From: Pseudomonas sp. GM80
GTDB taxonomy: Bacteria > Pseudomonadota > Gammaproteobacteria > Pseudomonadales > Pseudomonadaceae
DNA length: 33,156 bases
Reading direction: 5' to 3'
NCBI RefSeq assembly: GCF_000282515.1
Contig: NZ_AKJD01000075.1
Coordinates: forward strand, 1 to 33,156
The notes under the pieces were generated by a model, which worked only from the letters and a program-made list of their open reading frames with translations, was not told the origin of the DNA and did no database searches. Shown piece after piece: positions 1 through 7,316 of this stretch. Position 1 is the stretch's first letter, and each line of letters opens with the position of its first letter. The position numbers and the translations under genes are program-made.

Positions 1-50
1 CAGTCGACGGTTTTCAAGACCGTTGCCTTAAACCACTCGGCCACACCTCC
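1..50 (-). tRNA. tRNA-Ser (UGA anticodon), 5' part only
   Basis: Read on the minus strand, this is the 5' half of a serine tRNA. The acceptor strand begins GGAGGTGTGGCC at position 50, a D-arm with GAGTGGTTTAAGGC follows, and the anticodon arm CGGTCTTGAAAACCG places anticodon TGA in the loop. The variable arm, T-arm and 3' end lie beyond the left edge of the window. The long class II variable arm expected for tRNA-Ser therefore cannot be checked, but the acceptor, D and anticodon arms are clear. Confidence 0.93.
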
Positions 51-124
51 GTTGCGTTGCGGGCGCCATAATACCTGAATGAAACACACTGTCAAACTCT
101 CTGCATGGCTTGTTACAGAGCGTC

Positions 125-133
125 TGTTATGAT
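125..133 (+). promoter_or_regulatory. candidate extended -10 promoter for the Bax-inhibitor gene
   Basis: The string TGTTATGAT matches an extended -10 element (TGn followed by TATGAT) 40 nt upstream of the start codon at 173. No convincing -35 box lies 17 nt further upstream, as is common for extended -10 promoters. A ribosome binding site (AGGAG, about 161-165) follows. This is a motif match only. Confidence 0.4.
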
Positions 134-172
134 CTTTGCGACTGAACGTTTCAAACCAACAGGAGTGTCGCC

Positions 173-844
173 ATGCGCGAACAGGATTACGCAGTTAATA
201 ACAGCGTGCAGGCTGAGCAGCTAGAGGTTAGCCGCGTCCTGCGCAACACTTACGGCCTACTGGCGCTGACCCTCGCATTCAGCGGTGTGATGGCTTTCGT
301 CGCTCAGCAGATGCGTGTTGGCTACCCGAATATTTTCGTGGTGCTGATCGGCTTCTACGGGCTGTTCTTCCTCACCAACAAACTCCGTGATTCCGCGTGG
401 GGCCTGGTGTCGGCGTTTGCGCTGACCGGTTTCATGGGTTTCCTGCTCGGCCCGATCCTCAACCGTTACCTGGGCATGCAGGGCGGCGCTGAAGTCGTCA
501 GCTCGGCGTTCGCGATGACGGCGCTGGTGTTCGGTGGTCTGTCGGCTTACGTGCTGATCACTCGCAAGGACATGAGCTTCCTCGGTGGTTTCATCACCGC
601 CGGTTTCTTCGTCCTGCTGGGTGCAACGCTGGCGAGCTTCTTCTTCCAGATCAGCGGCCTGCAACTGGCGATCAGCGCAGGTTTCGTGCTGTTCTCGTCG
701 GTGTGCATCCTGTTCCAGACCAGCGCCATCATTCACGGCGGCGAGCGTAACTACATCATGGCGACCATCAGCCTGTATGTATCGATCTACAACCTGTTCA
801 TCAGCTTGTTGCAGATCTTCGGCATCATGAGCCGCGACGACTGA
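173..844 (+). CDS. Bax inhibitor-1/YccA family membrane protein
   Basis: The 223-residue protein is almost wholly hydrophobic after a short charged N-terminus (about 20 residues) and shows about seven membrane segments. It has the usual length and layout of bacterial Bax inhibitor-1 (YccA/YbhL) proteins, including a late conserved stretch around IIHGGERNYIMATISLYVSIYN and an acidic C-terminus (MSRDD). YccA of E. coli binds the FtsH protease and modulates it; whether this copy does so is inferred from family membership. The start at 173 has an AGGAG 7-8 nt upstream. The gene is monocistronic, with its own extended -10 promoter candidate upstream and a strong terminator directly downstream. Confidence 0.93.
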   Translation: MREQDYAVNNSVQAEQLEVSRVLRNTYGLLALTLAFSGVMAFVAQQMRVGYPNIFVVLIGFYGLFFLTNKLRDSAWGLVSAFALTGFMGFLLGPILNRYLGMQGGAEVVSSAFAMTALVFGGLSAYVLITRKDMSFLGGFITAGFFVLLGATLASFFFQISGLQLAISAGFVLFSSVCILFQTSAIIHGGERNYIMATISLYVSIYNLFISLLQIFGIMSRDD

Positions 845-863
845 TCGCAGCCTGTGAAGCAAC

Positions 864-891
864 AAAAAACCCGCTTAGGCGGGTTTTTTTT
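864..891. terminator. bidirectional intrinsic terminator
   Basis: A perfect stem of AAAAAACCCGC and GCGGGTTTTTT surrounds a TTAG loop. It has a T-run on either strand, so it can end transcription from the Bax-inhibitor gene on the plus strand and from the convergent lipoprotein gene on the minus strand. Confidence 0.9.
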
Positions 892-915
892 CGGCTGCAG
901 GAAAGCACAGGGGGA

Positions 916-1242
916 TTAGTTGATGATGATGCTGCCGTCGGTACTTTGCCGATACAGGGTATAGGGCAGCAGGAGGGTATCGAGTGCTCCGGACACCACC
1001 GCGTCAACCAATAATCCTGGGACAGCCGTGTTGTAGTCGTTTGCGTCCTTGCCCTCGCCCAAAGGCGCATGCAGGCTGCAAAAATCGTACATGACACCGC
1101 TGTAGATCCGAGGGACTGCGCCGCAATAGGATTTCTGCTTCTTCAAGCCATCCGCTGCCGCCTGATCGCTGCGCACGACCGTCTGAACCGTGCCACAACC
1201 CACCAGCATCAACGCTGCCAGCACCATTAACTGAATTCTCAT
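916..1242 (-). CDS. YceK/YidQ-like small lipoprotein
   Basis: This encodes about 108 residues. The N-terminus MRIQLMVLAALMLVGC is a lipoprotein signal with a lipobox (LVGC), so the mature protein should be anchored to a membrane by its first Cys. The middle part (PRIYSGVMYDFC, and AVPGLLVDAVVSGALDTLLLPYTLYRQ) matches the pattern of YceK/YidQ family lipoproteins, whose function is unknown. I chose the ATG at 1242 because AAGGA lies 9 nt before it; an in-frame TTG at 1251 would leave no room for a binding site. It is convergent with the Bax-inhibitor gene across a shared terminator. Confidence 0.82.
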   Translation of the reverse strand: MRIQLMVLAALMLVGCGTVQTVVRSDQAAADGLKKQKSYCGAVPRIYSGVMYDFCSLHAPLGEGKDANDYNTAVPGLLVDAVVSGALDTLLLPYTLYRQSTDGSIIIN

Positions 1243-1300
1243 CACCGCCAATCCTTCGCCGGAAAAAACTCAATCTACGCTGAACGTGCAGAAATAGCAC

Positions 1301-1738
1301 TTAGGCCATCGGCGGCAGTCGGCGCTTGACGGGGGTCTTCTTGACGATCGCGGTATTGGTTTCCGCCAAGGTGTTCAAGCGGTCGAGGAGGGTGTCCAGT
1401 TGCTCCATCGAGCGCACGTGCAAGCGGGCAATAAAGCAGTCCTCACCGGTGACCTTGTCGCACTCGGTGAATTCGGGGATAGACATGATCTGCCGCTCCA
1501 CCTCTTGCAATTGCCCCGGCAGTGGCCGCACGCGCACGATTGCCTGCAACTGGTAGCCAAAGCATTTCGGGTCGATCTCGACGGTGTAGCCCTTGAGCAC
1601 ACCACGTTCCTCCAGGCGCCGCAGACGCTCGGCCACGCTGGGCGACGACAACCCGCTGATGTGCGCCAGCGCCTTGAGCGAGCGCCGCGAATCCTCCATC
1701 AATGCGCTGATGAGGATCTGATCAATATCGTCGGTCAT
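1301..1738 (-). CDS. Lrp/AsnC family transcriptional regulator
   Basis: The 145-residue protein has the standard Lrp/AsnC layout. An N-terminal winged helix (about residues 1-60) carries an HTH around LKALAHISGLSSPSVAERLRRLEERGVL, followed by a RAM effector-binding domain (about 65-140, with VTGEDCFIARLHVRSMEQLDTLLDRL). Family members bind amino acids and form octamers. The gene is divergent from the EamA-type exporter at 1888, with about 150 bp between the two starts. This arrangement usually means that the regulator controls the exporter, probably in response to an amino acid; that link is inferred. Confidence 0.93.
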   Translation of the reverse strand: MTDDIDQILISALMEDSRRSLKALAHISGLSSPSVAERLRRLEERGVLKGYTVEIDPKCFGYQLQAIVRVRPLPGQLQEVERQIMSIPEFTECDKVTGEDCFIARLHVRSMEQLDTLLDRLNTLAETNTAIVKKTPVKRRLPPMA

Positions 1739-1841
1739 GGGGAAACTCCTGGATTAGGCAAATGAGCAAAACTACCCACGATAAAAAAGGCAGATGGCGA
1801 GTTTAGCCTGCTTTTTGCGCTGGAGCGGTGCCGTGTCGGCT

Positions 1842-1857
1842 TGGCATACTTTTGCCA
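1842..1857. promoter_or_regulatory. candidate operator between the Lrp-type regulator and the EamA exporter
   Basis: TGGCA and TGCCA form a perfect 5-bp inverted repeat around a 6-bp AT-rich spacer (TACTTT), giving a 16-bp element in the divergent intergenic region, 31 nt upstream of the exporter start at 1888. Its size fits an Lrp-type site (about 15 bp, AT-rich centre). No binding evidence is available from sequence alone. Confidence 0.3.
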
Positions 1858-1887
1858 TGCTTTCGCCTAATGCTCAGGAGATTAATG

Positions 1888-2787
1888 ATGGACAAATCCA
1901 CCCGTCGCGGCTCGTTGGAGATGACCGCTGCCATGCTGATCTCCGGAACGATCGGCTGGTTCGTGCTGGTGTCCGGGCAACCCGTACTCGACGTGGTGTT
2001 CTGGCGCTGCGTATTCGGCGCCGCGACCCTGTTACTGATCTGCGCGGCATTCGGCTTTTTGCGTCCGGGCATTCTGACCCGTACTACCTTTCTGCTCGCC
2101 ATACTCAGCGGCGTAGCCATCGTCGGCAACTGGTTGCTGCTGTTTGCCTCGTATTCGCGGGCCTCGATTGCCATTGGCACGGCGGTGTACAACGTGCAGC
2201 CGTTCATGTTGGTGGGATTGGCGGCGCTGTTCCTTGGCGAAAAGATCACCCTGCAAAAGTTGTTCTGGTTAGGGATTTCTTTTGCCGGAATGCTGGCGAT
2301 TGTCAGCGCCCAGGGCACACAAGGCGCGAGCGGCAGCGACTATTTGTTGGGCATTGCCCTGGCGTTGGGCGCAGCCTTGCTCTATGCGATCGCGGCACTG
2401 ATCATCAAGCGCCTGACGGGCACGCCGCCACACCTGATCGCACTGATTCAAGTGTGCACCGGGGTGTTGCTGCTGGCACCGTTCGCGCAGGTCAGCGCGT
2501 TGCCGCAGGCGCCGAGCGCCTGGGCTAGCCTGATCACTTTGGGCATCGTACACACCGGCCTGATGTATGTGCTGCTGTACGGCGCGATTCAGAAATTGCC
2601 GACGGCGCTGACCGGCGCGCTGTCTTTCATCTACCCGATCGCCGCGATTTTCGTTGACTGGTTCGCGTTCGGCCACCACCTGCAGCCACTGCAATGGCTC
2701 GGCGTGGTGGCGATACTGCTGGCGGCTGCGGGCATGCAACAGGGTTGGGGCTTCAAGTCGAGAGCGCGTGTCGTCGCTCGCCCTTAA
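1888..2787 (+). CDS. EamA/DMT-family inner-membrane exporter
   Basis: The protein has 299 residues and about ten membrane segments arranged as two EamA repeats. The first repeat carries the typical N-terminal segment (SGTIGWFVLVSGQPVLDVVFWRC) and an end-of-repeat motif (LFLGEKITLQKLFWLGISFAGM). The second ends with ALSFIYPIAAIFVDWFAFGHHLQPLQWLGVVAILLAAAG. Such transporters usually export amino acids or related metabolites. I chose the ATG at 1888 because CAGGAG (1875-1880) lies 7 nt before it; ATG 1885 is directly in front and possible. Its stop overlaps that of the convergent acyltransferase gene by four bases (TTAA). Confidence 0.9.
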   Translation: MDKSTRRGSLEMTAAMLISGTIGWFVLVSGQPVLDVVFWRCVFGAATLLLICAAFGFLRPGILTRTTFLLAILSGVAIVGNWLLLFASYSRASIAIGTAVYNVQPFMLVGLAALFLGEKITLQKLFWLGISFAGMLAIVSAQGTQGASGSDYLLGIALALGAALLYAIAALIIKRLTGTPPHLIALIQVCTGVLLLAPFAQVSALPQAPSAWASLITLGIVHTGLMYVLLYGAIQKLPTALTGALSFIYPIAAIFVDWFAFGHHLQPLQWLGVVAILLAAAGMQQGWGFKSRARVVARP

Positions 2788-4733
2788 ATGGACTTGATCA
2801 GTTCTTTGAACACGCCTTTGAGTTGCTGATTGCCCGCATCGACCAGATGGTTGTCGTCGAAATACAACGGCACGCCGTCCCGCGAGCCCATGCAGTTGCC
2901 GTTCGGGCACAGGTAAGGCGTTGGATCGATCACTGTTGCGTTGCACTGCCTGGCGGCGGCTTCAATGGTGAAATTGGCGATTCTGTTGCGTTTTTGATAG
3001 TCGACCAGCGGGACGGAAATGTCGGACGTCTGCTGAAACAAACGCTGATTGAGATTCAAGCCTTTGTAAACACTGAAAGGCATTTCGGGGATCGGCCTGA
3101 CGATGTAAACCGGGTGGTTTTGCGCAATCTCGCACACGGTTTTGCTGTATTCGGCCACATAGGCATCGACAAAAGCCGATTCGCCGGGCGCCACTTGCTC
3201 GGGAAAGTGAATGCGGTAGCTGTTGTTTCTGCCTGGATCGGCATACAGCGCCGCCCGACTGAACAGCACCACCGGCACCCCCTGGTATGAGTGTTTCAGC
3301 ACTTCAAGCTTTTCGTGATTGAAGGCAAGGCACTGGCTTTGCAGAGGCTTGTCGCGCATCTCGAAGTTCTGCAGGGGCGGGCAGCCGCCGCGGGACCACG
3401 ACAGGGCGGCTTGCGGGTTATCTATCTGTACGGCGGCGGCAGTCGATTGCGCATGACTGTCGCCGAACAAAATCACCGAGACTTCACCCGTGCCCAGTTT
3501 GCAGTCCGCCGCCGCGTAGGCGTTCGGGTAGCATTCCTGCGGGTACAACTTGCTGGTGTACTGCGGTTGACCGAGGTCGACAAACGCCAATCGCGCGCCT
3601 GGATATTGCTTGACCAGCGATGACGTCATCGCCGCCACGGCAATGACCCCGACCGTCAGTGAGGCAAATTTGAACAGCGTTCGCGGGGCTGTCGAAACCT
3701 TCTTGACCTTCGATTCGACACAGTAGAAAGACAGGGCACCCAACAGCAATGAACAAGCGATCGCCCCCAGCACATGCGGCCAACTGCTCAATAGACCACA
3801 CAGGTACAACAGCACCACCAGCGGCCAGTGCCAGAGGTAAACGGAGTAGGAGATGCTGCCGATAAACTGCAAGACTCTGCTGCGACTGAACAGCGACTGG
3901 GTGTTGCCGTAGATCACCAGCATCGTCCCCAGTACGGGCAACAGCGCCAGGTAACCCGGCCAGAGATCATCCTCGGAAAAGCACAGCACGCTGATGAAGA
4001 TGGCGACCAGGCCCAGGCCTTCGCAGAGTGAACCGTTGCGCTGGCTGAGACGCAGCGGAAACAGGAAGACCAGGCCTCCAGCGATCATTTCCCAGGCGCG
4101 CGCCGGCAGCATGTAAAAGGCAAAAATCGGCTTTGTCTGCGACAACACCACCGACGCCCCGAACGAAATCAATGCCAGCACGAGCAGCGCACGTCTGGTT
4201 TTTTCTGCGCCCAGGTATTTGTAGAGCCCCATGATCAGCACGGGATAGAGCATGTAGAACTGCCACTCCACCGACAGCGACCACGTGTGCAGAAGCCAGT
4301 TCTCGTGCAAGGGCGCGTCGAAATAATTGCCGTCTTTGGCAAACAGGAAATTGGAGCTGAACAGCAGGCTGCTTTTGATCGTGCGGATCGACTCGCGAAA
4401 ATCGTCCAGCGGCAGGTACACGTATCCGAAGATCAGCAGTGCCACGCACAACGTCAGCAGCGCTGGAATGATCCGCCGGGCTCGGGAGGCGTAGAACCCG
4501 AGGAGGGAGAATTTCTGTTGTTGCAGGCCTGTGAAGATGATTCCGGTCATCAGGAATCCGGAAATCACGAAAAACACGTCGACGCCGGCAAACCCGCCGT
4601 CAAAACCCTGGATCTTGAAGTGAAAGAGCACCACCGAGAGAACGGCCAGTGCCCGTAACGCATTGATATTCTTCCTGAACTGCATATGTGCATCCATGTC
4701 ACTGACGTTGCGATCGCGCATTGTAGTGATCAT
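2784..4733 (-). CDS. O-acyltransferase (OafA/YrhL-like) with periplasmic SGNH domain
   Basis: The 649-residue protein fuses two domains. The N-terminal half is an acyltransferase-3 membrane domain with about ten helices and the family signature around RALAVLSVVLFHF and FAGVDVFFVISGFLMTGI. The C-terminal half (about 390-649) is an SGNH/GDSL-like domain with block I GDSHA (Ser426, counted from the start at 4733) and block V DDNH (Asp626, His629). Such fusions O-acetylate or otherwise acylate O-antigen, exopolysaccharide or peptidoglycan; the acceptor here cannot be told. The start is uncertain, since in-frame ATGs also lie 4, 12 and 16 codons downstream and none has a clear binding site. No polysaccharide genes lie nearby, so this may be a stand-alone surface-modifying enzyme. 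Confidence 0.9.
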   Translation of the reverse strand: MITTMRDRNVSDMDAHMQFRKNINALRALAVLSVVLFHFKIQGFDGGFAGVDVFFVISGFLMTGIIFTGLQQQKFSLLGFYASRARRIIPALLTLCVALLIFGYVYLPLDDFRESIRTIKSSLLFSSNFLFAKDGNYFDAPLHENWLLHTWSLSVEWQFYMLYPVLIMGLYKYLGAEKTRRALLVLALISFGASVVLSQTKPIFAFYMLPARAWEMIAGGLVFLFPLRLSQRNGSLCEGLGLVAIFISVLCFSEDDLWPGYLALLPVLGTMLVIYGNTQSLFSRSRVLQFIGSISYSVYLWHWPLVVLLYLCGLLSSWPHVLGAIACSLLLGALSFYCVESKVKKVSTAPRTLFKFASLTVGVIAVAAMTSSLVKQYPGARLAFVDLGQPQYTSKLYPQECYPNAYAAADCKLGTGEVSVILFGDSHAQSTAAAVQIDNPQAALSWSRGGCPPLQNFEMRDKPLQSQCLAFNHEKLEVLKHSYQGVPVVLFSRAALYADPGRNNSYRIHFPEQVAPGESAFVDAYVAEYSKTVCEIAQNHPVYIVRPIPEMPFSVYKGLNLNQRLFQQTSDISVPLVDYQKRNRIANFTIEAAARQCNATVIDPTPYLCPNGNCMGSRDGVPLYFDDNHLVDAGNQQLKGVFKELIKSI

Positions 4734-4768
4734 GTCGGCGTTGTTACATGGAAATTATGCCGAGTGGC

Positions 4769-5809
4769 TCAGATGTTCCAGTGCGGGGCGGTTTTCGCCA
4801 GGCGTTGGCGCATTTCGCCGATGTTGGCGGCCAGTTGTCGCGTCAACAGTCGGTAGCCATCCAGCGCGCTGTACACCGGTGCATCGAGGCTGGCGTCGGG
4901 CAACTCCATTGGCCGCTCCAACCGCTGCGAGGCGCCGCTCTTCAACGCCCGCGCCATGCCGATCAACTGCACCCGAATCTGCCGATGTTCGGCTTTGAGT
5001 GCCGATTGCAGGTGGGCCATGGCTTGCGGATCGCTTGCGTCCGGCCGGGTATTGCCGAGGATCTCCAGGGTGCTGATGCACATGCGCAGGTTGCGCTGGA
5101 TGGCATCGAGTTCGGTCATGGAGATTCTCACTTCCTTGGACACCGACGGCATCAGTGAACGCAGCTGCACCATCACCGCGCCCAGCCGGCCCATCAGCTT
5201 CAAATGTTCGTCAGCGCTGACGGGCTGGCCGCTGATGATGCGTCCGTACACCGTGGCACAGTCGCGCAAGGCATCGGCGAGGTTGTAGCGCCATGAATAC
5301 ACGGCATACAGCGGCAGGGCGAAGGAAAACGCCAAGGCCAGGGCGATGCCGATGAGAATGTCGACGCCGCGCCACAAACCATCGGTGATCGGGTTGTCGC
5401 CATGCCCGGCGACGATAAACACGGTGATCGCCGAGAGCAGGGCGGTGTAGCCCCCTTTGCCGATGGCGTGATAAGAGAAAAAACCGCAGACCACCGCCAT
5501 CGCAAAATACGTCAGCCAGGGCATGCCGAGCCACGCCTGCTGCGCCACCAGCAGCAAACCAACGCCCGCGCCGATCAAGGTGCCGGTCGCCCGTTCCGCA
5601 GCTTTCTTGCCAATGTTGCCGTGATGCTGCAAACCGCCGATCACCACCAGCATGGTCACCGAGGCCCATTCACCGTGGGGCAGGTTGATGCCGGTGGTCA
5701 GCAGGATGGTTGCCAGCAACCCGAGCGCCACGCGCACCGCATGGATCAGTCGCGCGTGGCGATAACGTCGATAAGGATCAAGCAACGGACGCAGGACACG
5801 GCGCAGCAA
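4769..5809 (-). CDS. FUSC-family inner-membrane protein (aromatic-acid-exporter-like)
   Basis: At least 346 residues. The N-terminal half has several membrane segments (LGLLATILLTTGINLP, VTMLVVIGGLQ, TGTLIGAGVGLLLVAQQAWLG and onward to about residue 175), and the C-terminal part is a soluble helical domain. This is the half-size fusaric-acid-resistance/YccS-like layout. It is the last gene of an operon with a HlyD-type periplasmic adaptor and a DUF3302 protein, so it probably provides the inner-membrane pump for an aromatic or weak-acid substrate. The TTG at 5809 has no binding site. A CTG at 5842 has GAGAGG 6 nt upstream and would add 11 residues (MSTYSTHRLPP), so the true start may be that CTG. 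Confidence 0.85.
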   Translation of the reverse strand: MLRRVLRPLLDPYRRYRHARLIHAVRVALGLLATILLTTGINLPHGEWASVTMLVVIGGLQHHGNIGKKAAERATGTLIGAGVGLLLVAQQAWLGMPWLTYFAMAVVCGFFSYHAIGKGGYTALLSAITVFIVAGHGDNPITDGLWRGVDILIGIALALAFSFALPLYAVYSWRYNLADALRDCATVYGRIISGQPVSADEHLKLMGRLGAVMVQLRSLMPSVSKEVRISMTELDAIQRNLRMCISTLEILGNTRPDASDPQAMAHLQSALKAEHRQIRVQLIGMARALKSGASQRLERPMELPDASLDAPVYSALDGYRLLTRQLAANIGEMRQRLAKTAPHWNI

Positions 5810-5870
5810 GGGCGGCAGTCGATGGGTGCTGTAAGTACTCAGTGCGGGCCTCTCGTTATTCGGCTTCAGG

Positions 5871-6830
5871 TCAATGGAAAGGAAAAATGTAATTCATCCA
5901 GGCCGACATGCGCAGCAGGATTTTGCGCATCGCGCCAATATGGTGAAAGTGCTGACTGTACAGCGCCGCCTGCCCATAGGCGCCGCCGGGCATTTGCTTG
6001 CTGTACTGGGCGAAGTCGGGATCGGTGATTTCAATGATCACCGGCACGCGCCCGGCGGGCGGCGAACCGGTGTAGCCGATAAGCGTGCCGGAAGGTTGCA
6101 CCTGGCCTTCGGCGATCACCCCTATGACATTTTTTACCCGGCCGGCAAACACTTTGCCGGGAATGCCGTCGAACGCTACTTCCGCCTCATCGCCCACGGT
6201 CAGACGCAGCAGGCTGTTCTGGCGCATCCACGCAGCGAAATACTGGCCTTCTTCGGGGATGAACACCATCGAGGGGCGTAACGGCAACTTGCTCGCCATC
6301 ATCCCCGGACGCAGCGAAACATGGGTGACAAAGCCTTTGCTTGGTGCGCGGACGGTGGTGTTGTCCAGTTCAAACTGCGCATTGTCCAGTTGTGCCTGCA
6401 GATCGTCGGTGCGGGCGATGGCGGCATCCAGTTCACGTTGCGTGCCGAAGTTGCGCCGGATCAGTTCAGTAATCCGGTAGCGATCGCCCTTGGCGGCGAT
6501 CAGTTGCGCCTTCAGCGACTTCACCCGGTTTTGAAACGGCGTAGGGTCGATGCGAAACAGCACGTCGCCTTTTTCCAGCGGCTCGTTCCCCTTCACCGGC
6601 ACGTCAATCACCTGGCCGCTAACGATGGGAATGACCGGCACAGAAACGAAGTACGTGCGCGCCACCTCGGAGTAGGGATGGTTGTAGTTCATGGTGAAAA
6701 TCAAGGCGCCGATCAGCAGAATGCCGCCGAGTACGGCCGTGGGTACCGTCCATTTGTTCAGCGGGATGCGGAAGATCTTGAACAGTGCGACGCAGAACGC
6801 GGCGTAAGTCAGGATAAGGAGCAGATCCAT
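5871..6830 (-). CDS. HlyD-family periplasmic adaptor (YiaV/AaeA-like)
   Basis: The 319-residue protein has two hydrophobic N-terminal segments (about 3-20 and 28-47) followed by a membrane-fusion-protein fold. It shows a biotinyl-lipoyl-like half around SGQVIDVPVKGNEPLEKGDVLFRID, a helical hairpin (about 95-150), the second lipoyl half near VRAPSKGFVTHVSLRPGM, and a beta-barrel region. The two-segment N-terminus resembles YiaV/YibH of E. coli. It should link the FUSC protein to an outer-membrane channel encoded elsewhere. A GGGAGGG lies 9 nt before the ATG, and the upstream gene ends 5 nt away, so the two are translated from one transcript. Confidence 0.92.
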   Translation of the reverse strand: MDLLLILTYAAFCVALFKIFRIPLNKWTVPTAVLGGILLIGALIFTMNYNHPYSEVARTYFVSVPVIPIVSGQVIDVPVKGNEPLEKGDVLFRIDPTPFQNRVKSLKAQLIAAKGDRYRITELIRRNFGTQRELDAAIARTDDLQAQLDNAQFELDNTTVRAPSKGFVTHVSLRPGMMASKLPLRPSMVFIPEEGQYFAAWMRQNSLLRLTVGDEAEVAFDGIPGKVFAGRVKNVIGVIAEGQVQPSGTLIGYTGSPPAGRVPVIIEITDPDFAQYSKQMPGGAYGQAALYSQHFHHIGAMRKILLRMSAWMNYIFPFH

Positions 6831-6835
6831 GGTGT

Positions 6836-7186
6836 TCAGCCCTCCCTGTTGTGGGGGGCAGTGGCGTTCAGCGCTTCGAGTCGTTCGATGCGACCTTTTA
6901 GTTCGACCACCTGTTGCTCAAGGTGAATGACGTGGTTTTGCACGGATTTGCCGTCACCGAACCCCCAGCCGCGATCTTCTCGATAGGCCATGGCCCAGAT
7001 CCACAAAAACGGCCAGAGCGCATGCAGCGTGAACAGACTGACCCAGCCAGTGGCATGGATTGCATCCTGATGCGGATGGTTACGGTGGACGGCGATTTCG
7101 TACGGAATGTCATGCAACACGATGATCCCGTAAAAAAGCACAAGCCCTACAAACACCAAAATACCTAACGCAAAGTAATCAAGCAT
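6836..7186 (-). CDS. DUF3302 inner-membrane protein (YiaW-like)
   Basis: 116 residues with two membrane segments (about 5-25, LGILVFVGLVLFYGIIVLHD, and about 45-63, GWVSLFTLHALWPFLWIWAM) and a C-terminal coiled coil (about 85-110, VIHLEQQVVELKGRIERLE). This matches DUF3302/YiaW proteins, which are encoded next to YiaV-type adaptors in enterobacteria. The role is unknown; the coiled coil suggests assembly with the adaptor or pump. The ATG at 7186 is preceded by GGGAG at 7-nt spacing. It is the first gene of the operon, preceded by two inverted repeats. Confidence 0.87.
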   Translation of the reverse strand: MLDYFALGILVFVGLVLFYGIIVLHDIPYEIAVHRNHPHQDAIHATGWVSLFTLHALWPFLWIWAMAYREDRGWGFGDGKSVQNHVIHLEQQVVELKGRIERLEALNATAPHNREG

Positions 7187-7203
7187 GATCAAGCTCCCGG
7201 CAT

Positions 7204-7218
7204 CCAGCACAGTGCTGG
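7204..7218. promoter_or_regulatory. perfect inverted repeat in the leader of the DUF3302-HlyD-FUSC operon
   Basis: CCAGCAC and GTGCTGG are perfect 7-bp arms around a single A, 18 nt upstream of the start at 7186. The element could be an operator half of a tandem site (see the next repeat) or a hairpin in the leader mRNA close to the ribosome binding site. Confidence 0.4.
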
Positions 7219-7219
7219 C

Positions 7220-7237
7220 ATCAGTGTAGACACTGAT
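7220..7237. promoter_or_regulatory. second perfect inverted repeat upstream of the same operon
   Basis: ATCAGTGT and ACACTGAT form perfect 8-bp arms around AG, one base away from the repeat at 7204-7218. On the minus strand the centre contains TACACT, a possible -10-like string, so a bound dimer could cover the promoter. This size fits a TetR-, MarR- or LysR-type site. No regulator gene lies next to it. Confidence 0.45.
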
Positions 7238-7316
7238 TGGCCGGGCGCTTGGCCACTTTGGGTCATAACCGGATGCTGTCTCCTTTGTGCTTATTTGCGA
7301 TCCGGGTGACGGTTGC

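Noticed and set aside
1..172. tRNA-Ser as an integration site for a mobile element
   Set aside because: The 3' end of the tRNA lies outside the window, and no integrase or att-like direct repeat is seen on this side.
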